The notes: generated by a model not told the origin, from the sequence alone. Positions 17,897 through 27,165 are shown, counted from the stretch's first letter. The stretch: DNA of 64,000 nucleotides from Shinella zoogloeoides (GCF_020883495.1 NZ_CP086610.1:2895501-2959500), one strand, 5' to 3'. A program made the numbers and translations.

Positions 17897-18222
17897 GAGA
17901 TAACCTTTCGTTCTGTGCGGGAACCCGTGGCGGCATTTTCACCACGTTTGGGAAGGCCCGTCCTGGCAAAGCGTTTCATATATGGCAGGCAATCGCAAAA
18001 AATAGACCGCGCCGGCGACAGAACGCGTGCGGTTTGTTGCTCCCTTCAAAGCGCTTTCGAGATTGCGCGAAGAGCGCGGGCTTGGCAATAGAAACGCATT
18101 GCAATTGCCGACCGCATCCGACACTCTCGCAATCGGCCCTCTCTCGTTTTCCGTTCCGCATTCCATCATTCGCCGGGGACAATCACGGGCCGATGTCCGG
18201 CGCAGATTATCGCGAGGGGACA
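17897..18222. other. intergenic region between divergent osmF-like and DUF4126 genes
   Basis: This 326-base stretch separates two divergent genes and must hold both promoters. I see GAGGGGA at 18214 as the ribosome-binding site of the DUF4126 gene, but no convincing operator palindrome, RNA gene or coding region. Confidence 0.4.
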
Positions 18223-18690
18223 ATGGGCATCTACAGTCTTGCATTGTTGATCGGCGTAGTGGCGGGCCTGCGGGCGATGACGGCGCCGGCCGCCGTCAGC
18301 ATCGGAGCCGCGCTCGGCTGGCTGCCGGTTTCCGGCACCTGGGCCGCCTTCCTGGCCTATCGCTTCACGCCTTGGATCTTCGGCGCGCTGGCGCTCATCG
18401 AATTCGTCACCGACCAGCTTCCCGGAACGCCGAGCCGCAAGGTGCCGCAGCAGTTCGGCGCCCGCCTCGTCAGCGGCGGCTTCTGCGGCGCCGTCATCGG
18501 CACCGTCGGCGGCTCGCTTGCCGGCGGCTTCCTCGCGGGCGTCGTCGGCGCGGTGATCGGCACGCTCGGTGGCTACGAAGCGCGCAAACGCCTGGTCGCG
18601 GCCATCGGCGGCAAGGACCTGCCCATCGCCCTGTTGGAAGACGCGGTCGCCGTGCTGCTCGCCCTCTTCGTCGTCTCGCGGGTCGTCTGA
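18223..18690 (+). CDS. DUF4126 family membrane protein
   Basis: This 155-residue protein is hydrophobic and glycine-rich with four or so membrane segments (SLALLIGVVAGLRAMTAPAA at the start, then FCGAVIGTVGGSLAGGFLAG). The pattern GLRAMTAPAxVS is characteristic of the DUF4126 family, whose function is unknown. ATG 18223 is chosen for its GAGGGGA ribosome-binding site and because the longer open frame from 18034 begins with non-membrane sequence. The stop overlaps the next gene's start (TGATG), so it is co-translated with the flavin reductase. Confidence 0.8.
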   Translation: MGIYSLALLIGVVAGLRAMTAPAAVSIGAALGWLPVSGTWAAFLAYRFTPWIFGALALIEFVTDQLPGTPSRKVPQQFGARLVSGGFCGAVIGTVGGSLAGGFLAGVVGAVIGTLGGYEARKRLVAAIGGKDLPIALLEDAVAVLLALFVVSRVV

Positions 18691-20063
18691 TGCGCAGGTT
18701 CGACGCCATCGTCATCGGCGCGGGGCAGGCCGGCCCTTCACTCGCCGCCCGGCTGACGGCCACCGGCAGGAAGGTCGCCCTCATCGAGCGCAAGCATGTG
18801 GGCGGCACCTGCGTCAACACCGGCTGCATGCCGACCAAGGCCATGGTCGCCAGCGCCTATGCCGCCCATCTGGCCCGTCGCGGAGCCGAGTACGGCGTGG
18901 TGACGGGCGACATCGCCATCGATTTTGCAAGGGTGATGGCGCGCAAGGACAAGGTTCGCTTCGATGCCCGCAAGAGCAACGAGGACTGGCTGGAGGGCAT
19001 GGAGGGCCTCACCTTCATCCGTGGCCATGCCCGTTTCGAGAGCCCGACGGAAATCCGCGTCGGCGACGAAATCCTGTCGGCGCGGCAGTTTTTCCTCAAT
19101 GTCGGCGGGCGGGCCGTGACGCCGGATTTTCCGGGCGTCGCAGACGTGCCGTATCTCGACAACGTGTCGATGATGGACCTGACCGAGGTGCCCGAGCACC
19201 TGATCGTCGTCGGTGGCAGCTATATCGGGCTGGAATTCGCCCAGATGTTCCGCCGCTTCGGCTCCCGGGTGACGGTGGTCGAGAAGGGGCCGCGGCTGAT
19301 CGCGCGGGAAGACGAGGACATCAGCGCCGCGGTGCGCGATATCCTGGAGCGCGAAGGCATCGCCATTCGCACCGGCGCGCAATGCATCCGCTTCGTCAGG
19401 AGCGGCGGCGGCATAGGGGTGGGCGTCGACTGCGCGGAGGGCGCGCCGGAAATCGCCGGCTCTCACATCCTGCTCGCCACCGGGCGGCGGCCGAACACGG
19501 ACGATCTCGGCCTCGACAGGGCTGGCATCGCGGTGGACCAGCGCGGCTACATCACCGTCGACGAGCGGCTGGAAACCAATGTGCCCGGCATCTTCGCCCT
19601 CGGCGACTGCAACGGACGCGGCGCCTTCACGCATACATCCTACAACGACTTCGAGATCGTCGCCGCGAACCTTCTCGACAACGAGCCGCGCCGGGTGAGC
19701 GACCGTATCCAGACCTATGCGCTCTATATCGACCCGCCGCTCGGCCGCGCCGGCATGAGCGAAACGGAAGCGCGCAGGACCGGCCGCAAGCTGCTGATCG
19801 GCACGCGCCCCATGACGCGCGTCGGCCGCGCGAAGGAAAAGGGCGAAACGCTCGGTTTCATGAAGGTGATCGCCGATGCGGACACGCAGGAAATCCTCGG
19901 CGCCGCGATCCTCGGCACGGGCGGCGACGAGGCGGTGCAAAGCATTCTGGACGTGATGTATGCCGGCAGGCCCTACACGACCATCACCCACGCCATGCAC
20001 ATCCACCCGACCGTCTCGGAACTGATCCCGACCGTATTCGGCGAAATGCGGCCGGCGGAGTGA
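18690..20063 (+). CDS. pyridine nucleotide-disulfide oxidoreductase (mercuric reductase-like FAD protein)
   Basis: A 457-residue class I flavin disulfide reductase. The FAD motif GAGQAGPSLAARL, the redox-active disulfide GGTCVNTGCMPTK, the NAD(P)-binding GGSYIGLEFAQMF, the second FAD segment IFALGDCNGRG and the C-terminal dimer-interface HIHPTVSEL are all present. It lacks the N-terminal heavy-metal domain and the C-terminal cysteine pair of true MerA, so a different disulfide or quinone substrate is more likely. It is coupled to the DUF4126 gene by a one-base overlap, suggesting a membrane-linked redox role. Confidence 0.87.
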   Translation: MRRFDAIVIGAGQAGPSLAARLTATGRKVALIERKHVGGTCVNTGCMPTKAMVASAYAAHLARRGAEYGVVTGDIAIDFARVMARKDKVRFDARKSNEDWLEGMEGLTFIRGHARFESPTEIRVGDEILSARQFFLNVGGRAVTPDFPGVADVPYLDNVSMMDLTEVPEHLIVVGGSYIGLEFAQMFRRFGSRVTVVEKGPRLIAREDEDISAAVRDILEREGIAIRTGAQCIRFVRSGGGIGVGVDCAEGAPEIAGSHILLATGRRPNTDDLGLDRAGIAVDQRGYITVDERLETNVPGIFALGDCNGRGAFTHTSYNDFEIVAANLLDNEPRRVSDRIQTYALYIDPPLGRAGMSETEARRTGRKLLIGTRPMTRVGRAKEKGETLGFMKVIADADTQEILGAAILGTGGDEAVQSILDVMYAGRPYTTITHAMHIHPTVSELIPTVFGEMRPAE

Positions 20064-20203
20064 GCAGCGGGCGGCCTGCAACCTTAAGAACAGGCCTCCG
20101 TCTCGTCAGTAAATGTTAAGCTGCGTCTGCCATCGTCTGCCGGCAACCGCACCCGGATTCCCATCCGGCCAAGGCGCAAGTGCGCGCAGACGAACGGGCC
20201 CAG

Positions 20204-22867
20204 ATGAACAATCGGCATGCACAGCTTTCGTTCCGGGGATTGGGGTACTACGCTCCCGCCATCGTCGTGGCCGTCGCCGTGCTGATCGCAGCTTTCCTCG
20301 CCGATGTGCAGAAGCGCCGGCTGGAGGAGGAGTATCTGCGCTCCTATACGACGGAACAGCTCGGCATCCTGCGCTCGCGGCTGCAGGGCAACATCCTCGG
20401 CAACATCAAGCTGGCGCAGGGCCTCGTCGCGACGGTCTCGACCGAGCCGCACATGTCGCAGGAGCGCTACGCCGCTCTCGCCAGCCGCATCTTCAGCGAG
20501 GACAACCAGCTTCGCAGCCTTGCCATCGCGCCGGACTTCGTCATCTCCCTGGTCTACCCCCTGAAGGGCAACGAGCGCAGCCTCGGCCTCGACTACCGCA
20601 CGAACGACCGGCAGCGCGCCGCCGCCTTCCAGGTCCGCGAGCGCGACCGGATGATCGTCACCGGCCCCGTCGATCTCGTGCAGGGCGGGCGCGGCCTGAT
20701 CGCGCGCTATCCGCTTCATGCCGGCGCGGACAACGCCTTCTTCGGCATCGCCTCGGCGGTGATCGACCTCGACACGCTGCTCAAGGGCAGCGGCTTCAAG
20801 GGCGACCTCAGGATCGCGGTTTCGATTTCCAGCCGCGCGCATGACGGCGGCGAGGCCAGGCCCGTCTTCCACACCGCAACGCCCGTCGACGCGGACCCCG
20901 TGGTCATGTCGATCGATATCGGCCACGAGGTCTGGACCATGTCGGCCGCGCCGCTGAAGGGCTGGCGCCAGCCGTCCGCCGATCTCGGCGTCTTCCGCAC
21001 GGGCCTTGCGGCGCTTGCCGTCATCATCCTCGTGCCGATGTTCTGGGTCGGCTACCTGATGAAGGACCGCCACCGTCATATCCTTGCCCTGCAGGACCGG
21101 GAAGAGCGGCTCGAAACCGTCTCGCAGCGCCTCCAGCTTGCGCTCGACGCCTCGAGGGTCGGCGTCTTCGAATACGATCCGGGAACCGGCGCCCTTTCCT
21201 GGGATGCCGGCATGCGCACGCTCTACGGCGTCCCTACGACGCGGCAAATCTGCGGCTACGAGGACTGGCGCGGAGCCTTGCATCCCGACGATGTCGAGGA
21301 GGCCGAACGGCTCTTCGCCATCGCCATCGAGACGGAAAAGCCCTACATCACCGAATTCCGCGTGCTGACCGAAGGCGGCGGCATTCGCCATGTGCGCGCC
21401 CACGGCATGACCTATCGCACCGCATCGGGCGCCAAGCGCATCGTCGGCGCCAACTGGGACGTGACGAAGGACCTCCAGCTTCAGGACGAGCTGCTGAAGG
21501 CCAAGCTGACGGCCGAGGCGCAGAACCGGGCGCTGGAAGACGCCCGCCGCGCCATGGAGCACAACTCCCTGCACGACGCGCTGACGCGCCTGCCCAACCG
21601 CCGCTTCCTCGACCAGCAGCTCGCCCTTGCCGGTGATGGCGGCCGCCCGCTGACCCTGCTGCATATCGACCTCGACCGCTTCAAGGACATCAACGACACG
21701 CTGGGCCACGCTGCCGGCGACCAGGTGCTGAAACAGGCGGCCGGCGTGCTGCGCGCCCATGTGCCGGCGGAGGACTTCATCGCCCGCATCGGCGGCGACG
21801 AATTCGTGCTGCTCTCGCACCGCGACCCGTCCACCGCCGATTTTCCCGCCCTTTCCGCCCGCCTCGTCGAGGCGATCAGCGAACCGATGGCGATCGAAGG
21901 CCACGATTGCCGCATCGGGGCGAGCATCGGCATCGCCACGCGCAACGACGCGGAAGAATCCGCCGAGCAGCTTCTCGTCAATGCCGACATCGCGCTCTAC
22001 GAGGCCAAGCGTCGCGGCCGCAACCGCGTCGAGGCCTTCAACGACGAGCTGCGCCAGCGCACGGTCGAGGTGAAGCGCCTCAGCGACGAAATCCTGCGCG
22101 GCCTCGAGCGCCAGGAATTCCGCCCCTTCTTCCAGCCCCAGTTCGACGCCGAGACGCTGGAGATCGTCGGCGTGGAGGCGCTGGCCCGCTGGGAGCACCC
22201 CACGCGCGGCTTTATCATGCCGGACACGTTCCTGCCGGTCGCCGAAAGCCTCAATGTGGTGGCGCAGATCGACGAGGCGATCCTCGATCAGGCGCTGTTC
22301 CAGATCGTTCGCTGGCAGGGCCAGGGCCTCGACGTTTCGCGTGTTTCCGTCAATGTTTCGTGCCAGAGGCTGCGTGACGAGAACCTCGTCGCCAAGCTGA
22401 AGGCGATGGCCATCCGGCCGGGCATGCTGACCTTCGAGCTTCTGGAATCCATCTCTTTCGATACGGCCGACGAGGGCCTGAAGCAGGCCATCGAGGAGAT
22501 CAAGGCGCTCGGCATCGATATCGAGATCGACGATTTCGGCAGCGGCCATGCCTCCATCGTCAGCCTGCTGGAACTCTCGCCCAAACGGCTGAAGATCGAC
22601 CGCCGGCTGGTGCAGCCGCTACTCGAATCGACCGCGCAGCAGGATCTCGTGCGGTCGATCATCGATATCGGCAAGATGCGCGACATCGAGATCGTCGCGG
22701 AAGGGGTCGAGACGATGGCGCATGCCGAGCTGCTGCGCCGCCTCGGCTGCCATATCCTGCAGGGCTATGCGCTGGCGCGGCCGATGCCGGCGGACGACGT
22801 GCTAGCCTTCGCCACGGCGCGCACCTGGCTGCCGGCCGGAAAACTCACGACGGCAAAAGCGAGCTGA
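20204..22867 (+). CDS. membrane-anchored CHASE-PAS-GGDEF-EAL cyclic-di-GMP protein
   Basis: This 887-residue protein has a membrane segment at about 12-33, an extracytoplasmic CHASE-like sensor, a second membrane segment at about 265-285, a PAS domain (LQLALDASRVGVFEYDPGTG), a GGDEF domain with intact IGGDEF near residue 530, and an EAL domain with EALARWEH near 658. EAL metal and catalytic motifs (NVSCQRL, IDDFGSGHAS, LKIDRRLV, EIVAEGVET) look complete, so phosphodiesterase activity is likely. The RxxD inhibitory site five residues before GGDEF reads PAED, so product inhibition is probably lost. GTG 20180 is an alternative start. The 3-prime end overlaps the convergent gene by 23 bases. Confidence 0.88.
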   Translation: MNNRHAQLSFRGLGYYAPAIVVAVAVLIAAFLADVQKRRLEEEYLRSYTTEQLGILRSRLQGNILGNIKLAQGLVATVSTEPHMSQERYAALASRIFSEDNQLRSLAIAPDFVISLVYPLKGNERSLGLDYRTNDRQRAAAFQVRERDRMIVTGPVDLVQGGRGLIARYPLHAGADNAFFGIASAVIDLDTLLKGSGFKGDLRIAVSISSRAHDGGEARPVFHTATPVDADPVVMSIDIGHEVWTMSAAPLKGWRQPSADLGVFRTGLAALAVIILVPMFWVGYLMKDRHRHILALQDREERLETVSQRLQLALDASRVGVFEYDPGTGALSWDAGMRTLYGVPTTRQICGYEDWRGALHPDDVEEAERLFAIAIETEKPYITEFRVLTEGGGIRHVRAHGMTYRTASGAKRIVGANWDVTKDLQLQDELLKAKLTAEAQNRALEDARRAMEHNSLHDALTRLPNRRFLDQQLALAGDGGRPLTLLHIDLDRFKDINDTLGHAAGDQVLKQAAGVLRAHVPAEDFIARIGGDEFVLLSHRDPSTADFPALSARLVEAISEPMAIEGHDCRIGASIGIATRNDAEESAEQLLVNADIALYEAKRRGRNRVEAFNDELRQRTVEVKRLSDEILRGLERQEFRPFFQPQFDAETLEIVGVEALARWEHPTRGFIMPDTFLPVAESLNVVAQIDEAILDQALFQIVRWQGQGLDVSRVSVNVSCQRLRDENLVAKLKAMAIRPGMLTFELLESISFDTADEGLKQAIEEIKALGIDIEIDDFGSGHASIVSLLELSPKRLKIDRRLVQPLLESTAQQDLVRSIIDIGKMRDIEIVAEGVETMAHAELLRRLGCHILQGYALARPMPADDVLAFATARTWLPAGKLTTAKAS

Positions 22868-23984
22868 GCACATCGGCGACGGCCCGGCCGTCATGATGGC
22901 CGCGCTGCCAGGGATCCTCGAACTCGCCGATCACCGCCTCCGCGCCGATGCGCGCGCAGGCCTCCTCCAGCGCCCCGTTGCCGAGATAGGCGAAGGCGCC
23001 CACGGTCTTTTCGAAGGGCAGGAGCTGGCGGTTCGCCAGCACATGGGTGAAGGGCCGCGCCCCCGCCCCACCGCGTTCCTGCCAGAGGCCGGCGGCGATA
23101 TCGAGCATGCGCGCCAGATCGACCCCGCGCGTCTCCCGGCATTGCAGGATATTGCCGATGAAGACGCGGCGGGCATGCACATTGCGCGCGATGGCCGGCA
23201 CGATGCCGTCCACGAGCAGATGCGGCAGCACGCTGGTGAAGAAGCTGCCGGGGCCGAACACGATGGCATCGGCGCTTTCCAGGCTTTCGAGCGCGGCGTC
23301 GTTGGCGGGCACGCCTCCGTCCCCCGCCGCAAGCTCGATCTGCCTTATGCCGATGCGGCCCGGCTCCTCCTCCAGCGTCGTCACACGATGCTGGCCCGTC
23401 ACGTGCGTATCGTCGTTCAGCACGGCCGAAAGCGTGACCCCGGCGGCTTCCGTCGACGGCCAGACATGGCCTGCAATGTCGCAGAGCTTGCGGAAGACGA
23501 AGATGGCGGTGTTGATGTCGCCGTCATGGGCGAGATGTGCGCCGGTGAGGATGAAATTGCCGATGCTGCCGTTGCGGAAGTCGAAACCCGGCCCGATAGC
23601 CGCGCGGAAGATGCGCAGATAGTTGAGGATCGCGCCGCGCAGGCCCGGCTCCATGCGTTCGAGAAGCGGATGCCGTGCCTCGGCATAAAGCGCGAACTCG
23701 GCCTGCGCATCGGCCTCGCTGCCGCTGGTCAGGCGCGCATTGCAGACCTTCACCACATCGCCCGCCCGGCCCTCGCCATGCGCCATGGTCATCAGCGCCT
23801 GCCGGATATCGCCGACCGCCAGAACGCCGAGATTCTCGCGGATCACCTTGGAACTGCCGCCGCTGTCCCAGGCGGGCACGATGCGGGTCAGCCGCACCGG
23901 CTTGGATAGCAGCGCCAGATTGGTCGAGCGACAGGCGCTGCCGCCCGAGAAAAGCACGATATGCGGCAAGCGGCTTTCAGCCAT
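22845..23984 (-). CDS. CofD/YvcK-like family protein
   Basis: The 379-residue protein begins with the nucleotide-binding-like HIVLFSGGSACRSTNLALL and carries DSGGSSKVIRENLGVLAVGDI and the family hallmark GSIGNFILTGAHL, placing it in the CofD/UPF0052 (YvcK) superfamily. CofD transfers 2-phospho-lactate in F420 synthesis, whereas YvcK-type members act in cell-envelope carbon metabolism. Here it lies alone between a c-di-GMP gene and an amino acid importer, with no F420 genes visible. ATG 23984 has TGGAGG seven bases upstream; the much longer open frame on this strand is accidental. Confidence 0.75.
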   Translation of the reverse strand: MAESRLPHIVLFSGGSACRSTNLALLSKPVRLTRIVPAWDSGGSSKVIRENLGVLAVGDIRQALMTMAHGEGRAGDVVKVCNARLTSGSEADAQAEFALYAEARHPLLERMEPGLRGAILNYLRIFRAAIGPGFDFRNGSIGNFILTGAHLAHDGDINTAIFVFRKLCDIAGHVWPSTEAAGVTLSAVLNDDTHVTGQHRVTTLEEEPGRIGIRQIELAAGDGGVPANDAALESLESADAIVFGPGSFFTSVLPHLLVDGIVPAIARNVHARRVFIGNILQCRETRGVDLARMLDIAAGLWQERGGAGARPFTHVLANRQLLPFEKTVGAFAYLGNGALEEACARIGAEAVIGEFEDPWQRGHHDGRAVADVLSSLLPS

Positions 23985-24245
23985 CCGTCCTCCAGAATTC
24001 TCGCGGCTCACGGCCCCGCAATGCGGGCCGCGCCGATCAGCGTTCCTGTATAGTCCTCCCGGGCCGCGCTGGAAATGGCATCCATCGCGACCGGCGCAGA
24101 CTCCCCCCGAAAATCCGCGGATGCGCGAAGCAGAGAAAAATATTTGCATTTGCGGGAGCAAATCGCAGTTTTCTGCCCATCGTTCCGCGCCGATTTCTGC
24201 GATTGATCGCCCATCGAACATGCAAGCCAGAAACGGAGTCCCAAG

Positions 24246-25019
24246 ATGAACTGGTTGAAGACCCTCGCCGCCGCCGCCGCTCTCCAGGCGGCCGTTCTCG
24301 CCCCCGCCCATGCCGGCGAGAACCTTTCCGCCGTCAAGGCGGCCGGCGCGCTGAAGATCGGCACCGAAGGCACCTATGCGCCCTTCACCTACCATGATGC
24401 GGACGGCAAGCTGGTCGGCTTCGACGTGGAAATCGGCGAGGCGATCGCCAAGAAGCTCGGCGTGAAGGCCGAGTTCCTCGAAGGCAAGTGGGACGGCCTG
24501 ATCGCCGGCCTCGACGCCAACCGCTACGACGCCGTGATCAACCAGGTCGGCATCACCGAGGCGCGCAAGCAGAAATACGACTTCTCCGAGCCCTACATCG
24601 CCTCCAAGGCCGTGCTGATCGTGCGCGCCGACGACGACAGCATCAAGGGCTTCGCCGACCTGAAGGGCAAGAAAGCCGCCCAGTCGCTGACCAGCAATTT
24701 CGGCAAGCTTGCTGAAGGGTCGGGCGCCGAACTCGTCGGCACCGACGGCTTCGACCAGTCGATCCAGCTCGTGCTGACCGGCCGCGCCGACGCGACCATC
24801 AACGACAGCCTGTCCTTCCTCGATTTCAAGAAGCACAAGCCCGACGCCAATGTGAAGATCGTCGCCGAACAGGAAAACGCCGACTATTCCGGCGTCATCA
24901 TCCGCAAGGGCGAGCCGGAGCTTCTGGAAGCGATCAACAAGGCGCTCGTCGACATCAAGGCCGACGGCACCTATCAGGCGATCTCGGACAAGTATTTCGG
25001 CCAGGACGTTTCCAAGTAA
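24246..25019 (+). CDS. polar amino acid (cystine-type) ABC transporter substrate-binding protein
   Basis: This 257-residue family 3 solute-binding protein has a signal peptide ending at PAHAG and the ligand-domain signatures LKIGTEGTYAPFTYHD, GFDVEIGEAIAKKLG and the hinge region NQVGITEARKQKYDFSEPY. The pattern GKWDGLIAGLDANRYDAVI fits the FliY/TcyJ cystine-binding subgroup, though other polar amino acids are possible. It heads the three-gene importer 24246-26577. A gap of 119 bases with two stem-loops separates it from the permease. Confidence 0.88.
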   Translation: MNWLKTLAAAAALQAAVLAPAHAGENLSAVKAAGALKIGTEGTYAPFTYHDADGKLVGFDVEIGEAIAKKLGVKAEFLEGKWDGLIAGLDANRYDAVINQVGITEARKQKYDFSEPYIASKAVLIVRADDDSIKGFADLKGKKAAQSLTSNFGKLAEGSGAELVGTDGFDQSIQLVLTGRADATINDSLSFLDFKKHKPDANVKIVAEQENADYSGVIIRKGEPELLEAINKALVDIKADGTYQAISDKYFGQDVSK

Positions 25020-25042
25020 GCCTGCCCGGCCAAGTCCTGCCG

Positions 25043-25115
25043 GGGCCGGCTTCGCGCCGGCCCTTTCCTCGCCTATAGATAGACTTGAGAACTGGCCGGG
25101 CCTCTTCCCGGCCAG
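25043..25115 (+). promoter_or_regulatory. tandem intercistronic stem-loops between binding protein and permease
   Basis: The first hairpin pairs GGGCCGGC with GCCGGCCC (25043-25063, loop TTCGC) and is followed by a short TTT; the second pairs CTGGCCGGG with CCCGGCCAG (25092-25115, loop CCTCTT) just before the permease ribosome-binding site. They probably cause partial termination or protect the binding-protein transcript. Confidence 0.6.
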
Positions 25116-25138
25116 CCGCATTTCGGAGGATGCTCCCC

Positions 25139-25819
25139 GTGCCGCCGTGGCTTCAACTGATGCTGGATTCGCTCGCCCCCCTGCTGTGGGCCGCGCTCGT
25201 CTTCACCATTCCGCTCACCCTCGCCTCCTTCGTGCTCGGCCTTGCGCTCGGCCTCGTCACCGCCGTCGTGCGGCTGTTCGGTCCGCGGCCCTTTTCCGCC
25301 ATCGCGCGCTTCTATGTCTGGGTGATCCGCGGCACGCCGCTGCTGGTGCAGCTCTTCGTCATCTTCTACGGCCTGCCGAGCGTCGGCATCCTGCTCGATG
25401 CCTTCCCGGCGGCCCTCATCGGCTTCACGCTGAATGTCGGGGCCTATACGTCGGAGATCATCCGCGCCGTCATCGCCTCCGTGCCGCGCGGCCAGTGGGA
25501 AGCGGCCTATTCGATCGGCATGAGCTGGTCGCAGGCCATGCGCCGCACCATCCTGCCGCAGGCCGCGCGCGTCGCCGTGCCGCCTTTGTCCAATACCTTC
25601 ATCTCACTGGTGAAGGATACCTCGCTCGCCGCCGCCGTCACCGTGCCGGAGCTGTTCCAGACCGCGCAGCGCATCGTCGCCACCACCTATGAGCCGCTGA
25701 TCCTCTATATCGAGGCGGCACTGATCTATCTCGCGCTCAGTTCCGTTCTTTCGGCCCTTCAGGTGCGGCTGGAAAAACGCTTCTCCCGCTATGGCGGCTT
25801 CCTGGAGGCCCGCACATGA
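25139..25819 (+). CDS. polar amino acid ABC transporter permease
   Basis: A 226-residue HisM/GlnP-class permease with the coupling loop AAYSIGMSWSQAMRRTILPQ and typical segments RGTPLLVQLFVIFYGLP and NTFISLVKDTSLAAAV. I start it at GTG 25139 because CGGAGGA ends nine bases before it; ATG 25130 overlaps that same Shine-Dalgarno sequence and is too close, and ATG 25160 is farther away. The stop overlaps the ATPase start (ATGA). Only one permease gene is present, so a homodimer is expected. Confidence 0.88.
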   Translation: MPPWLQLMLDSLAPLLWAALVFTIPLTLASFVLGLALGLVTAVVRLFGPRPFSAIARFYVWVIRGTPLLVQLFVIFYGLPSVGILLDAFPAALIGFTLNVGAYTSEIIRAVIASVPRGQWEAAYSIGMSWSQAMRRTILPQAARVAVPPLSNTFISLVKDTSLAAAVTVPELFQTAQRIVATTYEPLILYIEAALIYLALSSVLSALQVRLEKRFSRYGGFLEART

Positions 25820-26577
25820 TCGAACTTTCCCATATCGAAAAGCGCTTCGGCGACAACCACGTCCTGCGCGACATCAGCCTGCGGCTTGCCGAAGGCTCGG
25901 TGACGGCGCTGGTCGGGCCTTCCGGCGGCGGCAAGAGCACGCTGCTGCGCTGCATCAACCTGCTCGAAACGCCGACCTCCGGCACGATCCGGCTCGGCGG
26001 GGAAACCATCGATTTTACGCCCGGCCGCAAGGTCGGCTGGGATGCGATCCAGAAGCTGCGCCGCCAGACGGGCATGGTCTTCCAGAATTTCCAGCTCTTC
26101 CCGCACCAGACGGCCATCGCCAATGTGATGGAAGGCCTCGTCACCGTCTTGAAATGGCCGGCCGACAAGGCCCGCGCCCGCGCGCTCGAACTGCTCGAGA
26201 AGGTCGGCATGGCGCACAAGGCCGACGCCTGGCCCGCCACCCTTTCCGGCGGCCAGCAGCAGCGCGTCGCCATCGCCCGCGCGCTCGCCCCCTCGCCGCG
26301 CGTGCTTCTGTGCGACGAGCCGACCTCGGCGCTCGATCCGGAACTGGCCGAGGAAGTGGTCGAGGTGCTGAGCCGGCTTGCCCGCGAGGGCACCACGATG
26401 GTCATGGCGACGCACGACCTGCGCCTTGCCTCGCGCGTCGCCGACACCGTGGTTTTCCTCGATGGCGGCGTCGTCGTGGAACAGGGCCCGCCCCGCGCCG
26501 TCTTCTCCGCGCCGGAGCGCGAGCGCACGAAAAAATTCATCGCCTCGCTCAGCGCGCCGCACAGCTACGACATCTAG
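25816..26577 (+). CDS. polar amino acid ABC transporter ATP-binding protein
   Basis: The 253-residue ATPase has Walker A GPSGGGKST, the Q-loop MVFQNFQLFPHQT, signature LSGGQQQRVAIARAL, Walker B VLLCDEPTSALDPE and the switch histidine in MATHDLRLASRVAD. These match the GlnQ/TcyN/HisP class. It ends the importer operon; the PraR-like gene follows after 135 bases without an obvious terminator. Confidence 0.92.
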   Translation: MIELSHIEKRFGDNHVLRDISLRLAEGSVTALVGPSGGGKSTLLRCINLLETPTSGTIRLGGETIDFTPGRKVGWDAIQKLRRQTGMVFQNFQLFPHQTAIANVMEGLVTVLKWPADKARARALELLEKVGMAHKADAWPATLSGGQQQRVAIARALAPSPRVLLCDEPTSALDPELAEEVVEVLSRLAREGTTMVMATHDLRLASRVADTVVFLDGGVVVEQGPPRAVFSAPERERTKKFIASLSAPHSYDI

Positions 26578-26712
26578 GATGCACCCCGCCACACGCTGAG
26601 GCGGCAGGGAATTCGGCCCCTCGGCAGTTGCATCGCACCGGCGATTCAAGCAAAATAAAGGGATATTCGCATCTCGCCATGCCCCGGCATGTCCAACAGG
26701 GGAGAAAGTCCC

Positions 26713-27159
26713 ATGAACAAGAAAACACCGAACCCGATCGACGTTTTCGTCGGTTCCCGCGTCCGCCTGCGCCGCCTCATGGTGGGCATGAGCCAGGAAG
26801 CGCTTGCCGACCGTCTCGGCGTGACCTTCCAGCAGGTTCAGAAATACGAGAAGGGCACCAACCGCATCAGCGCCAGCCGTCTTCAGGCGATTTCCGACGT
26901 TTTCCGCGTGCCGCCGAGCTTCTTCTTCCAGGACGACGACAGCGCCCAGCCGGCCGCCGGCGCCGGCCATGAGACGGGCGACGTCTCCTCCTTCGTTTCC
27001 TCCAAGGAGGGCCTCGACCTCAACCGCGCCTTCCTGAAGATCGACGACGCCGGCGTCCGCAAGTCGATCATCGCGCTCGCCACCGCGCTGTCCAAGGCCG
27101 GAGCCAACGCCGCCGAGGCCGGCGACCGGGCCGAAAGCGCAGCGGAACTGCGGATCTGA
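26713..27159 (+). CDS. PraR-like XRE/SinR-family transcriptional regulator
   Basis: A 148-residue protein whose first 70 residues are a helix-turn-helix of the Cro/CI type: VGSRVRLRRLMVGMSQEALA, FQQVQKYEKGTNRISASRLQ and VFRVPPSFFFQDD. This wording is close to PraR of rhizobia, a repressor of quorum sensing, biofilm and motility genes; this may be PraR itself or a paralogue. ATG 26713 has GGAGAAAG eight bases upstream. The C-terminal 60 residues are low-complexity and alanine-rich. A SARP-like regulator gene follows after only six bases, so the two regulators are likely co-expressed. Confidence 0.85.
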   Translation: MNKKTPNPIDVFVGSRVRLRRLMVGMSQEALADRLGVTFQQVQKYEKGTNRISASRLQAISDVFRVPPSFFFQDDDSAQPAAGAGHETGDVSSFVSSKEGLDLNRAFLKIDDAGVRKSIIALATALSKAGANAAEAGDRAESAAELRI

Positions 27160-27165
27160 CGCAAA

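Noticed and set aside
18690..20063. Naming the flavin disulfide reductase as MerA
   Set aside because: No heavy-metal-associated N-terminal domain, no C-terminal cysteine pair and no mer genes around it.
24149..24162. TTTGC-GGGA-GCAAA inverted repeat before the amino acid binding-protein gene
   Set aside because: Only five-base arms; could be an operator but is too short to claim.
23985..25121. Extension of the CofD-like frame through the amino acid binding-protein gene
   Set aside because: Antisense to a binding protein with signal peptide; a good ribosome-binding site at 23984 defines the real start.
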